A DNA stretch of 64,000 nucleotides from an uncultured Prevotellaceae bacterium (GTDB lineage Bacteria; Bacteroidota; Bacteroidia; Bacteroidales; Bacteroidaceae): NCBI GenBank assembly GCA_900320845.1, contig ONTS01000008.1, positions 40,149 to 104,148 on the forward strand. Direction: 5' to 3'. This document shows positions 27,345 to 35,834 of the stretch, piece after piece. Under the pieces are notes generated by a model. It did no database searches. It saw only the letters and a program-made list of their open reading frames with translations, and was not told where the DNA came from. Positions within the stretch are counted from its first letter, which is position 1. Every line of letters starts with the position of its first letter. The position numbers and the translations under genes were made by a program.

Positions 27345-28763
27345 ATGAACATCAAAAAATTATATCTTCTGCTTTTTTGCAGTATGCTCATTGTAGGCTG
27401 TACTGATGACGAATCTTTCACCACCAATCCGTCGGCATGCCTTACTTTCACGTCAGACACCATAAATTTTGACACAGTATTTGCTACAATTCCTACTGCG
27501 ACACGTACGTTCTGGGTACACAATAAGGAAAATGATGGCATCCGTTTGACCTCAGTGCGTTTGGCCAACGGCAACCAACGTGGATTCCGCGTAAATGTAG
27601 ACGGCACATATCTTGGTGCATCGAGCGGTTTTCAAGTGTCGGACCTCGAAATACGAAAAGGTGATAGCATACGCGTATTTGTAGAACTGACCTCTCCTAC
27701 ACTTACGGCTGAGATGACAGACCTTGAAGACGATATTATTTTTCAGCAAGAGAGTGGAGTAGAGCAGCGGGTGAAGCTGCTTGCTACCGCATGGCAGGCT
27801 ACCATATTGAACAATCATCATCTAACCACTGATGAGACACTATCTTCCGAACGTCCCATCATCATTCGAGGCGGCTTGACTGTTGATGCAGGTTGCACCC
27901 TGACACTGACAGCCGGCACACGTCTCTACTTTTACTCCGATGCAGGGCTGCACGTCTATGGCAAACTTGTTAGCGAAGGTACGCCCGACCATAATGTAGT
28001 TTTACGTGGCGACAGGCTCGACCGCATGTTCCCTTATCTCCCATACGATGGAGTGAGCGGACAATGGCGAGGAGTGCACATCTATGAAGGTTCATATGAC
28101 AATGTAATCAAATACACCGATATTCATTCCACCATGGACGGAATCGTCATTGAGTCGAACGACCCAACGCAGCGTAGCTTGACGATGCAAATGAGTACGG
28201 TACACAACTGTCAGGGACATGGCGTGAAATCTGTAAATGCTAATGTCGTGATAGATAATAGTCAACTGACAAATACTTTAGGCGACTGCCTGCATGTGAC
28301 AGGTGGAACAGTCAGTGTAAACAATAGCACTCTGGCCCAGTTCTATCCCTTTGACTCTGCTCGTGGCTTTGCCTTGTACTTTGACAATACCACAGCCCTG
28401 AGCATTCTTTGCCGCAACAGTATCGTAACTGGTTATGCCGACGATGTATTGCAAGGAACACGAAGTAGTGAAGAATTTGCTTTCGACTATCGCTTTGAGA
28501 ACTGTCAGCTGCGTACTCCTCAGCCGGAAGAAAGCTATGCAGAGCATTTTGTTGACGTGGTATATGAAGAGGTGGAAAAGGAAGGACGCGCCAGTTTTGT
28601 ACTGATAGACATCGACTCGTTGCGATACAATTTTCAACTGTCTGACACCGCGCTGGCAATAGATGCCGGCAATACTGCCACGGCTCTTCAGATAGACCGT
28701 TTGGGAGTGCTGCGTGACGAACACCCCGACTTAGGATGTTTTGAAAGAAAAAAAGAACAATGA
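27345..28763 (+). CDS. Lipoprotein with beta-helix-like repeats
   Basis: A 472-residue protein with a lipoprotein signal (MNIKKLYLLLFCSMLIVGC; Cys19 after I-V-G). Residues 25-150 look like an Ig-like or CARDB-like beta domain (FDTVFATIPTATRTFWVHN). From about 165 there are right-handed beta-helix-type turns with short repeating strands (IIIRGGLTVDAGCTLTL, GLHVYGKLVSEG, NVVLRGDR, NVIKYTDIHSTMDGIVIES). These usually form a surface solenoid. It ends LGCFERKK. The function is unknown, perhaps polysaccharide binding. Start 27345 gives a clean signal. Its stop overlaps the next start (ATGA). Confidence 0.78.
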   Translation: MNIKKLYLLLFCSMLIVGCTDDESFTTNPSACLTFTSDTINFDTVFATIPTATRTFWVHNKENDGIRLTSVRLANGNQRGFRVNVDGTYLGASSGFQVSDLEIRKGDSIRVFVELTSPTLTAEMTDLEDDIIFQQESGVEQRVKLLATAWQATILNNHHLTTDETLSSERPIIIRGGLTVDAGCTLTLTAGTRLYFYSDAGLHVYGKLVSEGTPDHNVVLRGDRLDRMFPYLPYDGVSGQWRGVHIYEGSYDNVIKYTDIHSTMDGIVIESNDPTQRSLTMQMSTVHNCQGHGVKSVNANVVIDNSQLTNTLGDCLHVTGGTVSVNNSTLAQFYPFDSARGFALYFDNTTALSILCRNSIVTGYADDVLQGTRSSEEFAFDYRFENCQLRTPQPEESYAEHFVDVVYEEVEKEGRASFVLIDIDSLRYNFQLSDTALAIDAGNTATALQIDRLGVLRDEHPDLGCFERKKEQ

Positions 28764-29389
28764 CCAGATGGACGATACTTGCAGCTATGGCGATGCTCTT
28801 ATCGGTGTCGTCTGTTTCGGCGCAAGTGGATGTTTCGGATAAAGAACGCTTGGGCATGGCGTTGGAGTATTTTCAGACTGGAAAGTATCATGAAGCACTC
28901 CTGTTGTTCGAACGTCTGGAAAAGCAATATACACTAAATCCTAGATACCATGCTTATATCGGAATGTGCTTGTTTTATGAATGGGATTTCGAAAGAGCAG
29001 CAAAGAAATTGAGTTCCTGTTTGCCTAAGCTGGAGTCGCTTTCGCCTCGCGAACGAAGTGTGTATTGCTTCACCTGTGCAGAGAGTTACTTCTTTATTCA
29101 GAAATACAAAGAAGCCATCTCTTATTATGAGCAAATGTTGTTGCTGTGTAATGACAACGAGCGTGCCGACGCTTTCTTTCGGTTAGGCTTCAGCTATATC
29201 CAGTTAGGCAACATAGAGAATGCGCTTGAATACCTGCTTTCCGCACAAGCATGTTATGAACGTTATCCACAGGAAGATAAAAATGCCAGACTGACTCAAA
29301 TCGGAAATATGATTAAAGGCCTGGAGAAACAAAAGGAAACTCTAAAGTTGCAACAAGAGTCGTCGACAGACACTGAACAGACTGATTGA
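28760..29389 (+). CDS. Exported TPR protein
   Basis: A 209-residue protein with a cleavable signal peptide (MTRWTILAAMAMLLSVSSVSA) and about four TPR-like units (GMALEYFQTGKYHEALLLFE; KEAISYYEQMLLL; FFRLGFSYIQLGNIENALEYL). It would be periplasmic. Its ATG overlaps the stop of the beta-helix lipoprotein gene (ATGA), so the two are translationally coupled and may act together at the outer membrane. The role is unknown. Confidence 0.8.
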   Translation: MTRWTILAAMAMLLSVSSVSAQVDVSDKERLGMALEYFQTGKYHEALLLFERLEKQYTLNPRYHAYIGMCLFYEWDFERAAKKLSSCLPKLESLSPRERSVYCFTCAESYFFIQKYKEAISYYEQMLLLCNDNERADAFFRLGFSYIQLGNIENALEYLLSAQACYERYPQEDKNARLTQIGNMIKGLEKQKETLKLQQESSTDTEQTD

Positions 29390-29398
29390 TGGAAGTAT

Positions 29399-29983
29399 AT
29401 GATGGACTCAACACAAAATATATCCGACATTGTAAGGGAGATTAAACAATCATTTAACTCATATAAGAATGGTGTGGTGGCTCAGTCTATGCGCGACAAG
29501 GGTGTTAGCTATCACGTTAATTGGGGCGTCTCGATTACGGACCTACAACATATTGCAAGCCGATACGAAGCCGACAGAGCACTTGCCCGTTCTCTGTGGA
29601 CTAACAATGTACGCGAGTGTCAGATCATAGCGTTGATGTTAATGCCACCCGAAGATATTACTTCCGAAGATGTTGAGGCCGTAATGAGCCGACTGCATAC
29701 CACAGAATTGGCCGAATTGGCGGCCTTCCTGCTATTTCAGCATGTCAACCAGAAAGCGAATATTGCCCTTGACAACATCAACAGCGCTGATACGTATCGT
29801 AAGTTGTGTGCTTTCCACATCATATTGCGTGCTATAAGACAAGGCTGTAACCTCACGCAAGAACAGAGAGCGACCATTAAGTGGGTCTCCCGTCAGGTGT
29901 TGGACGATGGCGATAATGCAATCTTCAGCCTTCGTAAAGTTGCCATAGCGTGTTTGCAGGAGTTGTCGGATGACAATTTCTGA
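29399..29983 (+). CDS. AlkD-like DNA alkylation repair family protein
   Basis: A 194-residue all-helical protein resembling the HEAT-like DNA alkylation repair family (AlkC/AlkD, PF08713). Characteristic stretches are VVAQSMRDKGVSYHVNWGVSI, ARSLWTNNVRECQIIALML, and AAFLLFQHVNQ. AlkD-type glycosylases excise bulky N3/N7-alkyl purines; the catalytic Asp and Trp positions cannot be assigned with certainty here. It lies 9 bp after the exported TPR gene. Another alkylation-repair pair is found at 61450-62505. Confidence 0.72.
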   Translation: MMDSTQNISDIVREIKQSFNSYKNGVVAQSMRDKGVSYHVNWGVSITDLQHIASRYEADRALARSLWTNNVRECQIIALMLMPPEDITSEDVEAVMSRLHTTELAELAAFLLFQHVNQKANIALDNINSADTYRKLCAFHIILRAIRQGCNLTQEQRATIKWVSRQVLDDGDNAIFSLRKVAIACLQELSDDNF

Positions 29984-30081
29984 TGGTACTACCCGGCGTA
30001 CAACACCTTTCAATAAAAGAGTAACAAAACAGGATAACGACTTTTTTTTTTCATAAGTCGTGTAAAACATAAAAAAAACTA

Positions 30082-30089
30082 TACCTTTG
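30082..30089 (+). promoter_or_regulatory. -7 element of the corA promoter
   Basis: TACCTTTG matches the TAnnTTTG box exactly; the -33 element is weak. It implies a leader of about 120 nt before corA, containing a 13-codon frame and two competing hairpins. Confidence 0.65.
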
Positions 30090-30120
30090 CATCCGCAAAC
30101 CAAGCAATTATCAATCTATC

Positions 30121-30162
30121 ATGGACGACTATCCGGCGGAAAAACAGTTTTTCTTATCGTGA
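30121..30162 (+). CDS. Putative leader peptide MDDYPAEKQFFLS upstream of corA
   Basis: A complete 13-codon frame from ATG 30121 to TGA 30160-30162, about 25-30 nt after the predicted transcription start. It is acidic at the N-terminus (D2, D3, E7) and contains Pro5. Such nascent chains destabilise ribosomes at low Mg2+ in the MgtL system, and the Salmonella corA leader also carries a short frame (CorL). Homology to those is not claimed; the analogy is inference from composition and position. Confidence 0.4.
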   Translation: MDDYPAEKQFFLS

Positions 30163-30168
30163 GGATAT

Positions 30169-30216
30169 AGCCCGACGGCTAATCCCCACCATTATATTAT
30201 ATATAGGAGATTAGCC
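30169..30216 (+). promoter_or_regulatory. Mutually exclusive hairpins sequestering the corA ribosome site
   Basis: Hairpin B pairs 30177-30187 with 30206-30216 (10 bp, one C-A mismatch). Its right arm contains the AGGAG ribosome-binding site just before ATG 30218, so translation would be blocked. Hairpin A pairs AGCC (30169-30172) with GGCT (30177-30180) around the loop CGAC, using the same GGCT that hairpin B needs. The leader-peptide stop at 30162 is close enough for a paused ribosome to mask the 5' arm of A. Confidence 0.6.
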
Positions 30217-30217
30217 A

Positions 30218-31144
30218 ATGAAGACATATTGGAATACCACTCAAGGACTGCAACAGTTGGAAGAATGGCAGCCAGGCTGTTGGATACAAGTGACTTGTCC
30301 TACTGACGAAGACCAACGGCAACTGGAAGAAAGATTCAAAATCCCCGATTATTTCTTCAGCGACATTAGCGATACCGATGAGCGCGCCCGTTACGAATAT
30401 GATGATGGTTGGATGCTCGTCATCCTACGTATTCCTTACGTTAAAGAAATACGTTCGCGCACGCCTTATACCACAGTTCCCTTAGGTATCATTCACAAAC
30501 GCGACGTCACCATCACCGTATGCTTCTACGAAACCAACATGATGATCGACTTTGTCAGCTATCAGCAAAAACGAGGAGAAGGCTTTGTCGACTATGTTGA
30601 TATGACATTCAGGCTTTTTCTTTCCTCTGCCGTATGGTATCTGAAGCGTCTCAAGCAGATAAGCACTCTTATTGATAATGCCAAACGCAACCTTGACAGA
30701 GATGTAAACAACGAAAAACTTATCGGACTGTCAAGACTTCAGGACTCCTTAACCTATTTCCAGACAAGTATTCGTGGTAACGAAAATCTGTTGGCAAAAC
30801 TGAAGTTCAAGCTACAAGTTGACGAATTGGACGCCGACCTTATAGAAGACGTCAATATTGAGATGTCACAGGCAAGAGAAACCACACACATCTATTCCGA
30901 TATTCTTGAGTCTACGATGGAAACCTATTCGTCCATCATAAACAATAACATGAATACCATCATGCGAACACTGACGTCTGTCAGCATCATTCTCATGTTC
31001 CCGACACTCATTGCATCGTTGTTTGGTATGAACCTTATTAATGGAATGGAGGCATCTAAGTATGGCTTTGTGCTGGCACTCATCATTTCCGTCTTCGTCT
31101 CCATCGCTTCCTGGTGGATACTCAGGCATAAACGATTGATTTAA
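30218..31144 (+). CDS. corA: CorA family magnesium/divalent cation transporter
   Basis: A 308-residue CorA channel protein. The N-terminal cytoplasmic domain and long stalk helix (RLKQISTLIDNAKRNLD) lead to two C-terminal transmembrane helices (VSIILMFPTLIASLF and GFVLALIISVFVSIASWW). Between them the selectivity motif G-M-N is present as GMNLINGME. The C-terminus is short and basic (RHKRLI), as usual. The leader suggests Mg2+-dependent translational control. A terminator follows. Confidence 0.93.
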   Translation: MKTYWNTTQGLQQLEEWQPGCWIQVTCPTDEDQRQLEERFKIPDYFFSDISDTDERARYEYDDGWMLVILRIPYVKEIRSRTPYTTVPLGIIHKRDVTITVCFYETNMMIDFVSYQQKRGEGFVDYVDMTFRLFLSSAVWYLKRLKQISTLIDNAKRNLDRDVNNEKLIGLSRLQDSLTYFQTSIRGNENLLAKLKFKLQVDELDADLIEDVNIEMSQARETTHIYSDILESTMETYSSIINNNMNTIMRTLTSVSIILMFPTLIASLFGMNLINGMEASKYGFVLALIISVFVSIASWWILRHKRLI

Positions 31145-31169
31145 AAACAGCACCAACGGCATTAATAAC

Positions 31170-31219
31170 GGCAGAATATTACATTACACACCATAGTGAT
31201 ATCCTGCCATTATCTTTTT
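31170..31219 (+). terminator. Probable terminator after corA
   Basis: GGCAGAATAT (31170-31179) pairs with ATATCCTGCC (31199-31208), one A-C mismatch, and CTTTTT follows at 31214-31219. It lies about 25 nt after the corA stop. Confidence 0.65.
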
Positions 31220-31270
31220 ATATGAAAAATAAAAAAGTATCTAAAAATTAGGATACTATCAAATTTATAG

Positions 31271-31278
31271 TAATTTTG
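31271..31278 (+). promoter_or_regulatory. -7 element of the DUF349 gene promoter
   Basis: TAATTTTG fits TAnnTTTG; TTA at 31248-31250 is 20 nt upstream. The implied leader is about 125 nt and contains an inverted repeat TTGGGC/GCCCAA enclosing CTATT/AATAG, so it may be structured. Confidence 0.5.
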
Positions 31279-31409
31279 CAAATCAATCACTTTCCATAAA
31301 TTGGGCAGTCAATCTATTGTAATAGCTTTACAGCCCAATAGTTGGCAACATTCTACCATGTCCTGCCAGCGTAGTCAGTAAAGATTAATATTTAAGACAC
31401 ACAATACTT

Positions 31410-33455
31410 ATGGACTTACAAGACAACATCCTCGAGCAGAATGCCAACGAAGCTTCCAACGAAACCTTAAATGAAGTAGCTTTCAATGGTGAACTGACAG
31501 CTAAAGAGGAACTCTCAACACCTGTCGAGGAAGCATCTGCAGCTAACTCAGTTGAAGGACAGGATGAACAAAACGACAACCAAGTGCCTCAAACACCAGA
31601 AGAGCCCCTGACGGAAAACAAGGAAGATGCTGCTGGAGTAGCAAAAGAGAATCCTGCCGACCAATGGAAGCTTCCCTATAATGATAAGTCTGCTATCGTT
31701 GAGCGATTGAAGACCATCATCGACGGTAATGAGGCCATCAATAAAGAAGAGATAGACCATCTCAAGACACAGTTCTATCGTCTCCATCTGGCTGAACGTG
31801 AAGCACAACGCAAGCAATACATCGAAGCTGGTGGAGATCCCGAACAATATCAGATTGCTCCTGACGAACTCGAAGATGCTTTTAAGGAAAATATGGGCGT
31901 CATTCGTGAAAAGCGAGCACAGCTCTTTAGGGAACAAGAAGCTGAAAAGGCTGTCAACCTGAAGAAGAAACTAGATATTATCGAACAACTAAAGAATATG
32001 ATCACTTCTCCTGAAGAGGTCAACCGCTCATTTCAGGACTTCAAAAACCTGCAACAGGAGTGGCGCGATACAGGAGTAGTGCCAGCTGAAAGAAGTAGCG
32101 AACTGTGGAGAACATATCAGCATTATGTGGAACAATACTACGATCTCGTAAAGTTGAACAATGAAGCACGTGAGTATGACTTCAAGAAAAATCTTGAATT
32201 GAAGACCCGTCTCTGCGAAACTGCCGAGAAACTTGACGAGGAAGAAGATGTAATTAGTGCATTCCATCAGCTTCAGGAACTCCATCAGCAGTTCCGTGAA
32301 GTGGGTCCTGTTGCTAAAGACATGCGCGACGAAGTGTGGAACCGTTTCAAGGCAGCGTCTACCATTATCAATAAAAAACACCAAAAGTATTTTGAAGATA
32401 TACGCGCCAAAGAAGAGGAAAACCTTAATGCTAAGACGGCTCTGTGCGTAAAGATTGAAGCTATCATTGCCCAACCTGTCACACAGTCCTCACAATGGGA
32501 AAAACTCACCAAAGAGGTTATCGCTACACAGGCAGAATGGAAGACCATTGGTTTTGCTCCACAAAAGATGAACGTCAAAATTTTTGAACGTTTCAGAACT
32601 GCATGCGACGCTTTCTTCAAAGCCAAGACACAGTTCTTTAAGGAAATGAAAGCACGCTATGCTGAGAACATTGCCAAAAAGAAAGAACTTGTTGAAAAGG
32701 CTGAAGCGCTTAAGGATTCTACTGATTGGAAAGCAACATCCGAACAACTCATTGCATTGCAGAAAGAGTGGAAAACTGTAGGCGTTGTTCCGAAGAAAGT
32801 CGGTGACCAACTGTGGGCTGATTTCCAACAAGCATGCAACCATTTCTTTGACGCACGCAACGCAGCAACGCAAGGCCAGCGCAGCGAACAGAAAGAAAAT
32901 CTTGAGCGCAAGCGTAGCATCATAGCACGACTTAAGGAACTGCTCGATAGTGATGCCGAAGATGTGAAAAATGATGCACAGGCACTTCTTGACGAGTACT
33001 ATAACGTAGGACATGTACCCTTCCGCGATAAGGATAAAGTTTATGCTGAGTTCAAAGAAGTTGCTGATGCAATATATCAGAAGCACAATGTGCTCATGCG
33101 CAGACAACGACTCGACAACTTCAAAAACTCGCTCAAGGAAGTGGCTCGTAAGGGCGAAGATGCCGTTGACAACGAACGTACAAAGCTCATGCGACAGTAC
33201 GACAGTCTCAAACAAGAGATTCAAACTTACGAAAATAACCTCGGTTTCTTCAGCTTCTCCTCAAAGAGCGGCAGTGCTCTGCTCGATGATATGCAGAAGA
33301 AGATTGAACGCTTGAAGGATAACATGAATCTTGTTAGAGACAAGATCAGAGCCATTGACCAAGCAGGCAAGGAAAGTGCAGAAAAAGAACAACCTGCTGC
33401 TGAGGAAAAAGCCGAGAACGAAAGTGAATCACAAGAGCCCTCTGCTGAAGCATAA
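31410..33455 (+). CDS. DUF349 domain-containing protein
   Basis: A 681-residue cytoplasmic protein. Residues 1-85 are acidic and low-complexity. Then come at least five DUF349 helical repeats of about 70-75 residues, each with a W-rich core (FQDFKNLQQEWRDTGVVP; FHQLQELHQQFREVGPV; EWKTIGFAP; LQKEWKTVGVVPKK; LLDEYYNVGHVP). It ends with another acidic tail. DUF349 proteins are abundant in Bacteroidetes and unassigned; the charged coiled-coil nature suggests a scaffold or nucleic-acid partner. It is monocistronic with its own promoter and terminator. Confidence 0.88.
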   Translation: MDLQDNILEQNANEASNETLNEVAFNGELTAKEELSTPVEEASAANSVEGQDEQNDNQVPQTPEEPLTENKEDAAGVAKENPADQWKLPYNDKSAIVERLKTIIDGNEAINKEEIDHLKTQFYRLHLAEREAQRKQYIEAGGDPEQYQIAPDELEDAFKENMGVIREKRAQLFREQEAEKAVNLKKKLDIIEQLKNMITSPEEVNRSFQDFKNLQQEWRDTGVVPAERSSELWRTYQHYVEQYYDLVKLNNEAREYDFKKNLELKTRLCETAEKLDEEEDVISAFHQLQELHQQFREVGPVAKDMRDEVWNRFKAASTIINKKHQKYFEDIRAKEEENLNAKTALCVKIEAIIAQPVTQSSQWEKLTKEVIATQAEWKTIGFAPQKMNVKIFERFRTACDAFFKAKTQFFKEMKARYAENIAKKKELVEKAEALKDSTDWKATSEQLIALQKEWKTVGVVPKKVGDQLWADFQQACNHFFDARNAATQGQRSEQKENLERKRSIIARLKELLDSDAEDVKNDAQALLDEYYNVGHVPFRDKDKVYAEFKEVADAIYQKHNVLMRRQRLDNFKNSLKEVARKGEDAVDNERTKLMRQYDSLKQEIQTYENNLGFFSFSSKSGSALLDDMQKKIERLKDNMNLVRDKIRAIDQAGKESAEKEQPAAEEKAENESESQEPSAEA

Positions 33456-33480
33456 AGCAGCAAACATACGACACAATAAT

Positions 33481-33517
33481 AAAAGAGGTAAGTACATAGC
33501 GTGACTTACCTCTTTTT
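33481..33517. terminator. Bidirectional terminator between convergent genes
   Basis: AGAGGTAAGT (33484-33493) pairs with ACTTACCTCT (33504-33513), flanked by A's on the left and TTTTT on the right. It can serve both the DUF349 gene and the convergent nucleotidyltransferase gene. Confidence 0.88.
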
Positions 33518-33540
33518 ATAGTTGGCTATTCAGCTACATG

Positions 33541-34284
33541 TTAAGCAATGTCATGCTGCTCCATAAGTAGCAGTTTCGCTTTCTCAATGTCTTCTCTATG
33601 GTCTATGTCAATAACTTTTCCCATATCGAAGGCTTTCAGTTGTAGTCCGTTTTCTATCAGTGCGCGCTGGAAATTACGCATACGCGACTGTCCTGCTGCA
33701 ATACATTTGTGCAAAATGGGAACGGCTTTGTTAGTAAGGGCGTAAACACCGGCGGAAATGGTGATACATGAGGTGCTGTGGTCTATAAAACCAAGAATAT
33801 TTCCTTGCTCATCAGTCTCAACATATAAAGGCTTCTCGTCGTCTATCAAAGTGGTTGTACCCATCAGTCCTTCACATTGATGATGCTCTAAACCGTCAAT
33901 AAATGTATGAATAAATTGCGGAAACACCGTCTCATTGAATACGGTGTCAACAGTGGTAAGGCAGAAAGGCTCACTTCCGCACGGAGTGTTCTCCACCAAC
34001 ACTGCCAGACTGTGCATGGAACTCATCGTATCGGCAAGCACATATTGCAAAGGAATGTCATATCTCCGCATGGTCTGGACGGACAGTTGCTCCAAGTGAC
34101 GAGTAAGCGTTGCCGACCGTGTGTGACTGATGACATAAATGGCTGTCGCATGGTTGTTCGCAAAGATGCGAACAAGCCTGTCAATAAGGCTCTCTTCTCC
34201 CAGTTGTACTAGAGGTTTGGGTGAGGTGATGCCTTCGGCAGTAAGACGGGAGCCTTCTCCGGCAGCGATGATGGCGTAGTGCAT
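33541..34284 (-). CDS. Nucleotidyltransferase (GlmU/MobA-like NTP transferase)
   Basis: A 247-residue sugar-phosphate or alcohol-phosphate nucleotidyltransferase. It has the N-terminal signature AIIAAGEGSRL, then SPKPLVQLG, and a metal-binding Asp in LTTVDTVF. No hexapeptide acyltransferase domain is fused. Start 34284 is supported by a promoter at 34308-34315. It is divergent from the run that ends in an ATP-grasp / CDP-alcohol transferase / HAD set; if related, it could supply a nucleotide-activated head group, but that is inference. Confidence 0.78.
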   Translation of the reverse strand: MHYAIIAAGEGSRLTAEGITSPKPLVQLGEESLIDRLVRIFANNHATAIYVISHTRSATLTRHLEQLSVQTMRRYDIPLQYVLADTMSSMHSLAVLVENTPCGSEPFCLTTVDTVFNETVFPQFIHTFIDGLEHHQCEGLMGTTTLIDDEKPLYVETDEQGNILGFIDHSTSCITISAGVYALTNKAVPILHKCIAAGQSRMRNFQRALIENGLQLKAFDMGKVIDIDHREDIEKAKLLLMEQHDIA

Positions 34285-34307
34285 AGTGAATAATGTGTTG
34301 TGAAGTA

Positions 34308-34315
34308 CAAAGGTA
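34308..34315 (-). promoter_or_regulatory. -7 element of the nucleotidyltransferase gene
   Basis: TACCTTTG on the minus strand, about 24 nt before the start at 34284. No clear -33 element. Confidence 0.55.
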
Positions 34316-34388
34316 GCTGAAAACAGTGAAATGGTGGAGAGGATAGGGTAAAAAATGGTATAAGTGAAAAAATGCAAGAGTCAACTAC

Positions 34389-34418
34389 TTGGTAAAGCAA
34401 AAGAAAATAGTAAATTTG
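34389..34418 (+). promoter_or_regulatory. Promoter of the methyltransferase / DPP IV run
   Basis: TTG (34389-34391), 19 nt, TAAATTTG (34411-34418). The leader to the start at 34509 is about 85 nt. Confidence 0.68.
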
Positions 34419-34508
34419 CAACATCTTGTACCATTGTCGTTCGAAGCAAGTAAGCATCTTCGACAAAATGAATTGGTACAGGCATTGTAAACGCACAGAC
34501 TGTATTCT

Positions 34509-35828
34509 ATGAAAGAATTTGAACTAATAGCCAAGACTTTCTATGGTTTAGAGAACGTTTTGGCACAAGAACTTACCGAGTTAGGAGCTAATAATATAGA
34601 GATAGGGCGTCGCATGGTGTCATTCACCGGCGATAAGGAGATGATGTACCGAGCAAATTTTGCGTTGCGTACCGCTCTCCGTATTCTCAAGCCCATAGCA
34701 CGTTTCAAAGCCAATACATCTGAGCAGGTATATGAAGAGGTGTATAAAATAGACTGGACCAAATTTCTCAATGTCCATAAGACCTTTGCAGTCGATTCGG
34801 TGGTCTACTCCGACAATTTCCATCATTCCAAGTTTGTAGCCTACAAGGTCAAAGATGCCATCGTAGATTTCTTTAATGACCGGGAGAACCGTCGTCCCAA
34901 CATTTCGGTCTCCAATCCCGATATTCGGCTTCACATTCATATTGCTGACAACCACTGCACTTTGTCGTTGGATTCGTCAGGCGATTCCTTACATCGTCGC
35001 GGCTATCGTCAGGAGGCAGTCGAAGCACCGCTCAACGAAGTGTTGGCAGCTGGCATCATTCTCCTCACCAGATGGAAAGGAGAATGCGACCTGATTGACC
35101 CTATGTGTGGATCGGGTACCTTCCTGATTGAGGCTGCCCTCATAGCGAAGAATATGGCGCCAGGACTTTTTCGTAAACAATATGCGTTCGAAAAGTGGGA
35201 TGATTTTGATGCCGAGCTCTTCGACCATATCTATAATGACGACAGTCAGGAGCGTGAGTTCGAACATTCCATCATTGGTTACGATATCGACCACAAGGCA
35301 GTAGGCAAATCCTTGCTGAACGTAAGAGCAGCGGGCATGAACGATTGCATCACAGTCACGCAGGCTGACTTCAAGGATTTCCAACAACCCGCAAACAAAA
35401 GTATCATCATCACCAATCCCCCTTATGGCGAGCGTATTACGACAGCCAATCTCTTCGGCACTTACGAGATGATAGGTGAGCGGCTGAAGCATGCTTTCGT
35501 TGGTAACGATGCGTGGATATTGTCCTATAGAGAGGAGTGTTTTGAGAAGATTGGTCTCAAACCTTCGATCAAGATACCGCTCTTTAATGGTGCTTTAGAA
35601 TGCGAACTGCGAAGATACCAACTCTTCGGCGGAAAGATGAAAACATTCCACAATGCCGGTGGACGCGTAAAGACGGATGCAGAAAAGCGACAAATGGCGG
35701 AAAAGCATCGCTTCAAGAAAAACCGCGAGTTCAAACAGAGACGCGAGGATATGCAGCAGAATGAAAACGCTGATATCACAACCTTCCAATTCCATTCATT
35801 CCAAGACAGAAAAGATAGAAAAAAATAA
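34509..35828 (+). CDS. THUMP-domain class I SAM-dependent RNA methyltransferase (RlmL-type)
   Basis: A 439-residue enzyme. An N-terminal ferredoxin-like/THUMP domain (LIAKTFYGLENVLAQEL) is followed by a Rossmann methyltransferase domain. Motif I is DPMCGSGTFLIEAA and the catalytic NPPYGER is an N-methylating type motif. It corresponds to the RlmL N-terminal half (23S rRNA m2G2445) or YpsC-like enzymes. The C-terminal tail is highly charged and Lys/Arg-rich. DPP IV follows after 6 bp. Confidence 0.88.
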   Translation: MKEFELIAKTFYGLENVLAQELTELGANNIEIGRRMVSFTGDKEMMYRANFALRTALRILKPIARFKANTSEQVYEEVYKIDWTKFLNVHKTFAVDSVVYSDNFHHSKFVAYKVKDAIVDFFNDRENRRPNISVSNPDIRLHIHIADNHCTLSLDSSGDSLHRRGYRQEAVEAPLNEVLAAGIILLTRWKGECDLIDPMCGSGTFLIEAALIAKNMAPGLFRKQYAFEKWDDFDAELFDHIYNDDSQEREFEHSIIGYDIDHKAVGKSLLNVRAAGMNDCITVTQADFKDFQQPANKSIIITNPPYGERITTANLFGTYEMIGERLKHAFVGNDAWILSYREECFEKIGLKPSIKIPLFNGALECELRRYQLFGGKMKTFHNAGGRVKTDAEKRQMAEKHRFKKNREFKQRREDMQQNENADITTFQFHSFQDRKDRKK

Positions 35829-35834
35829 TAAGTC

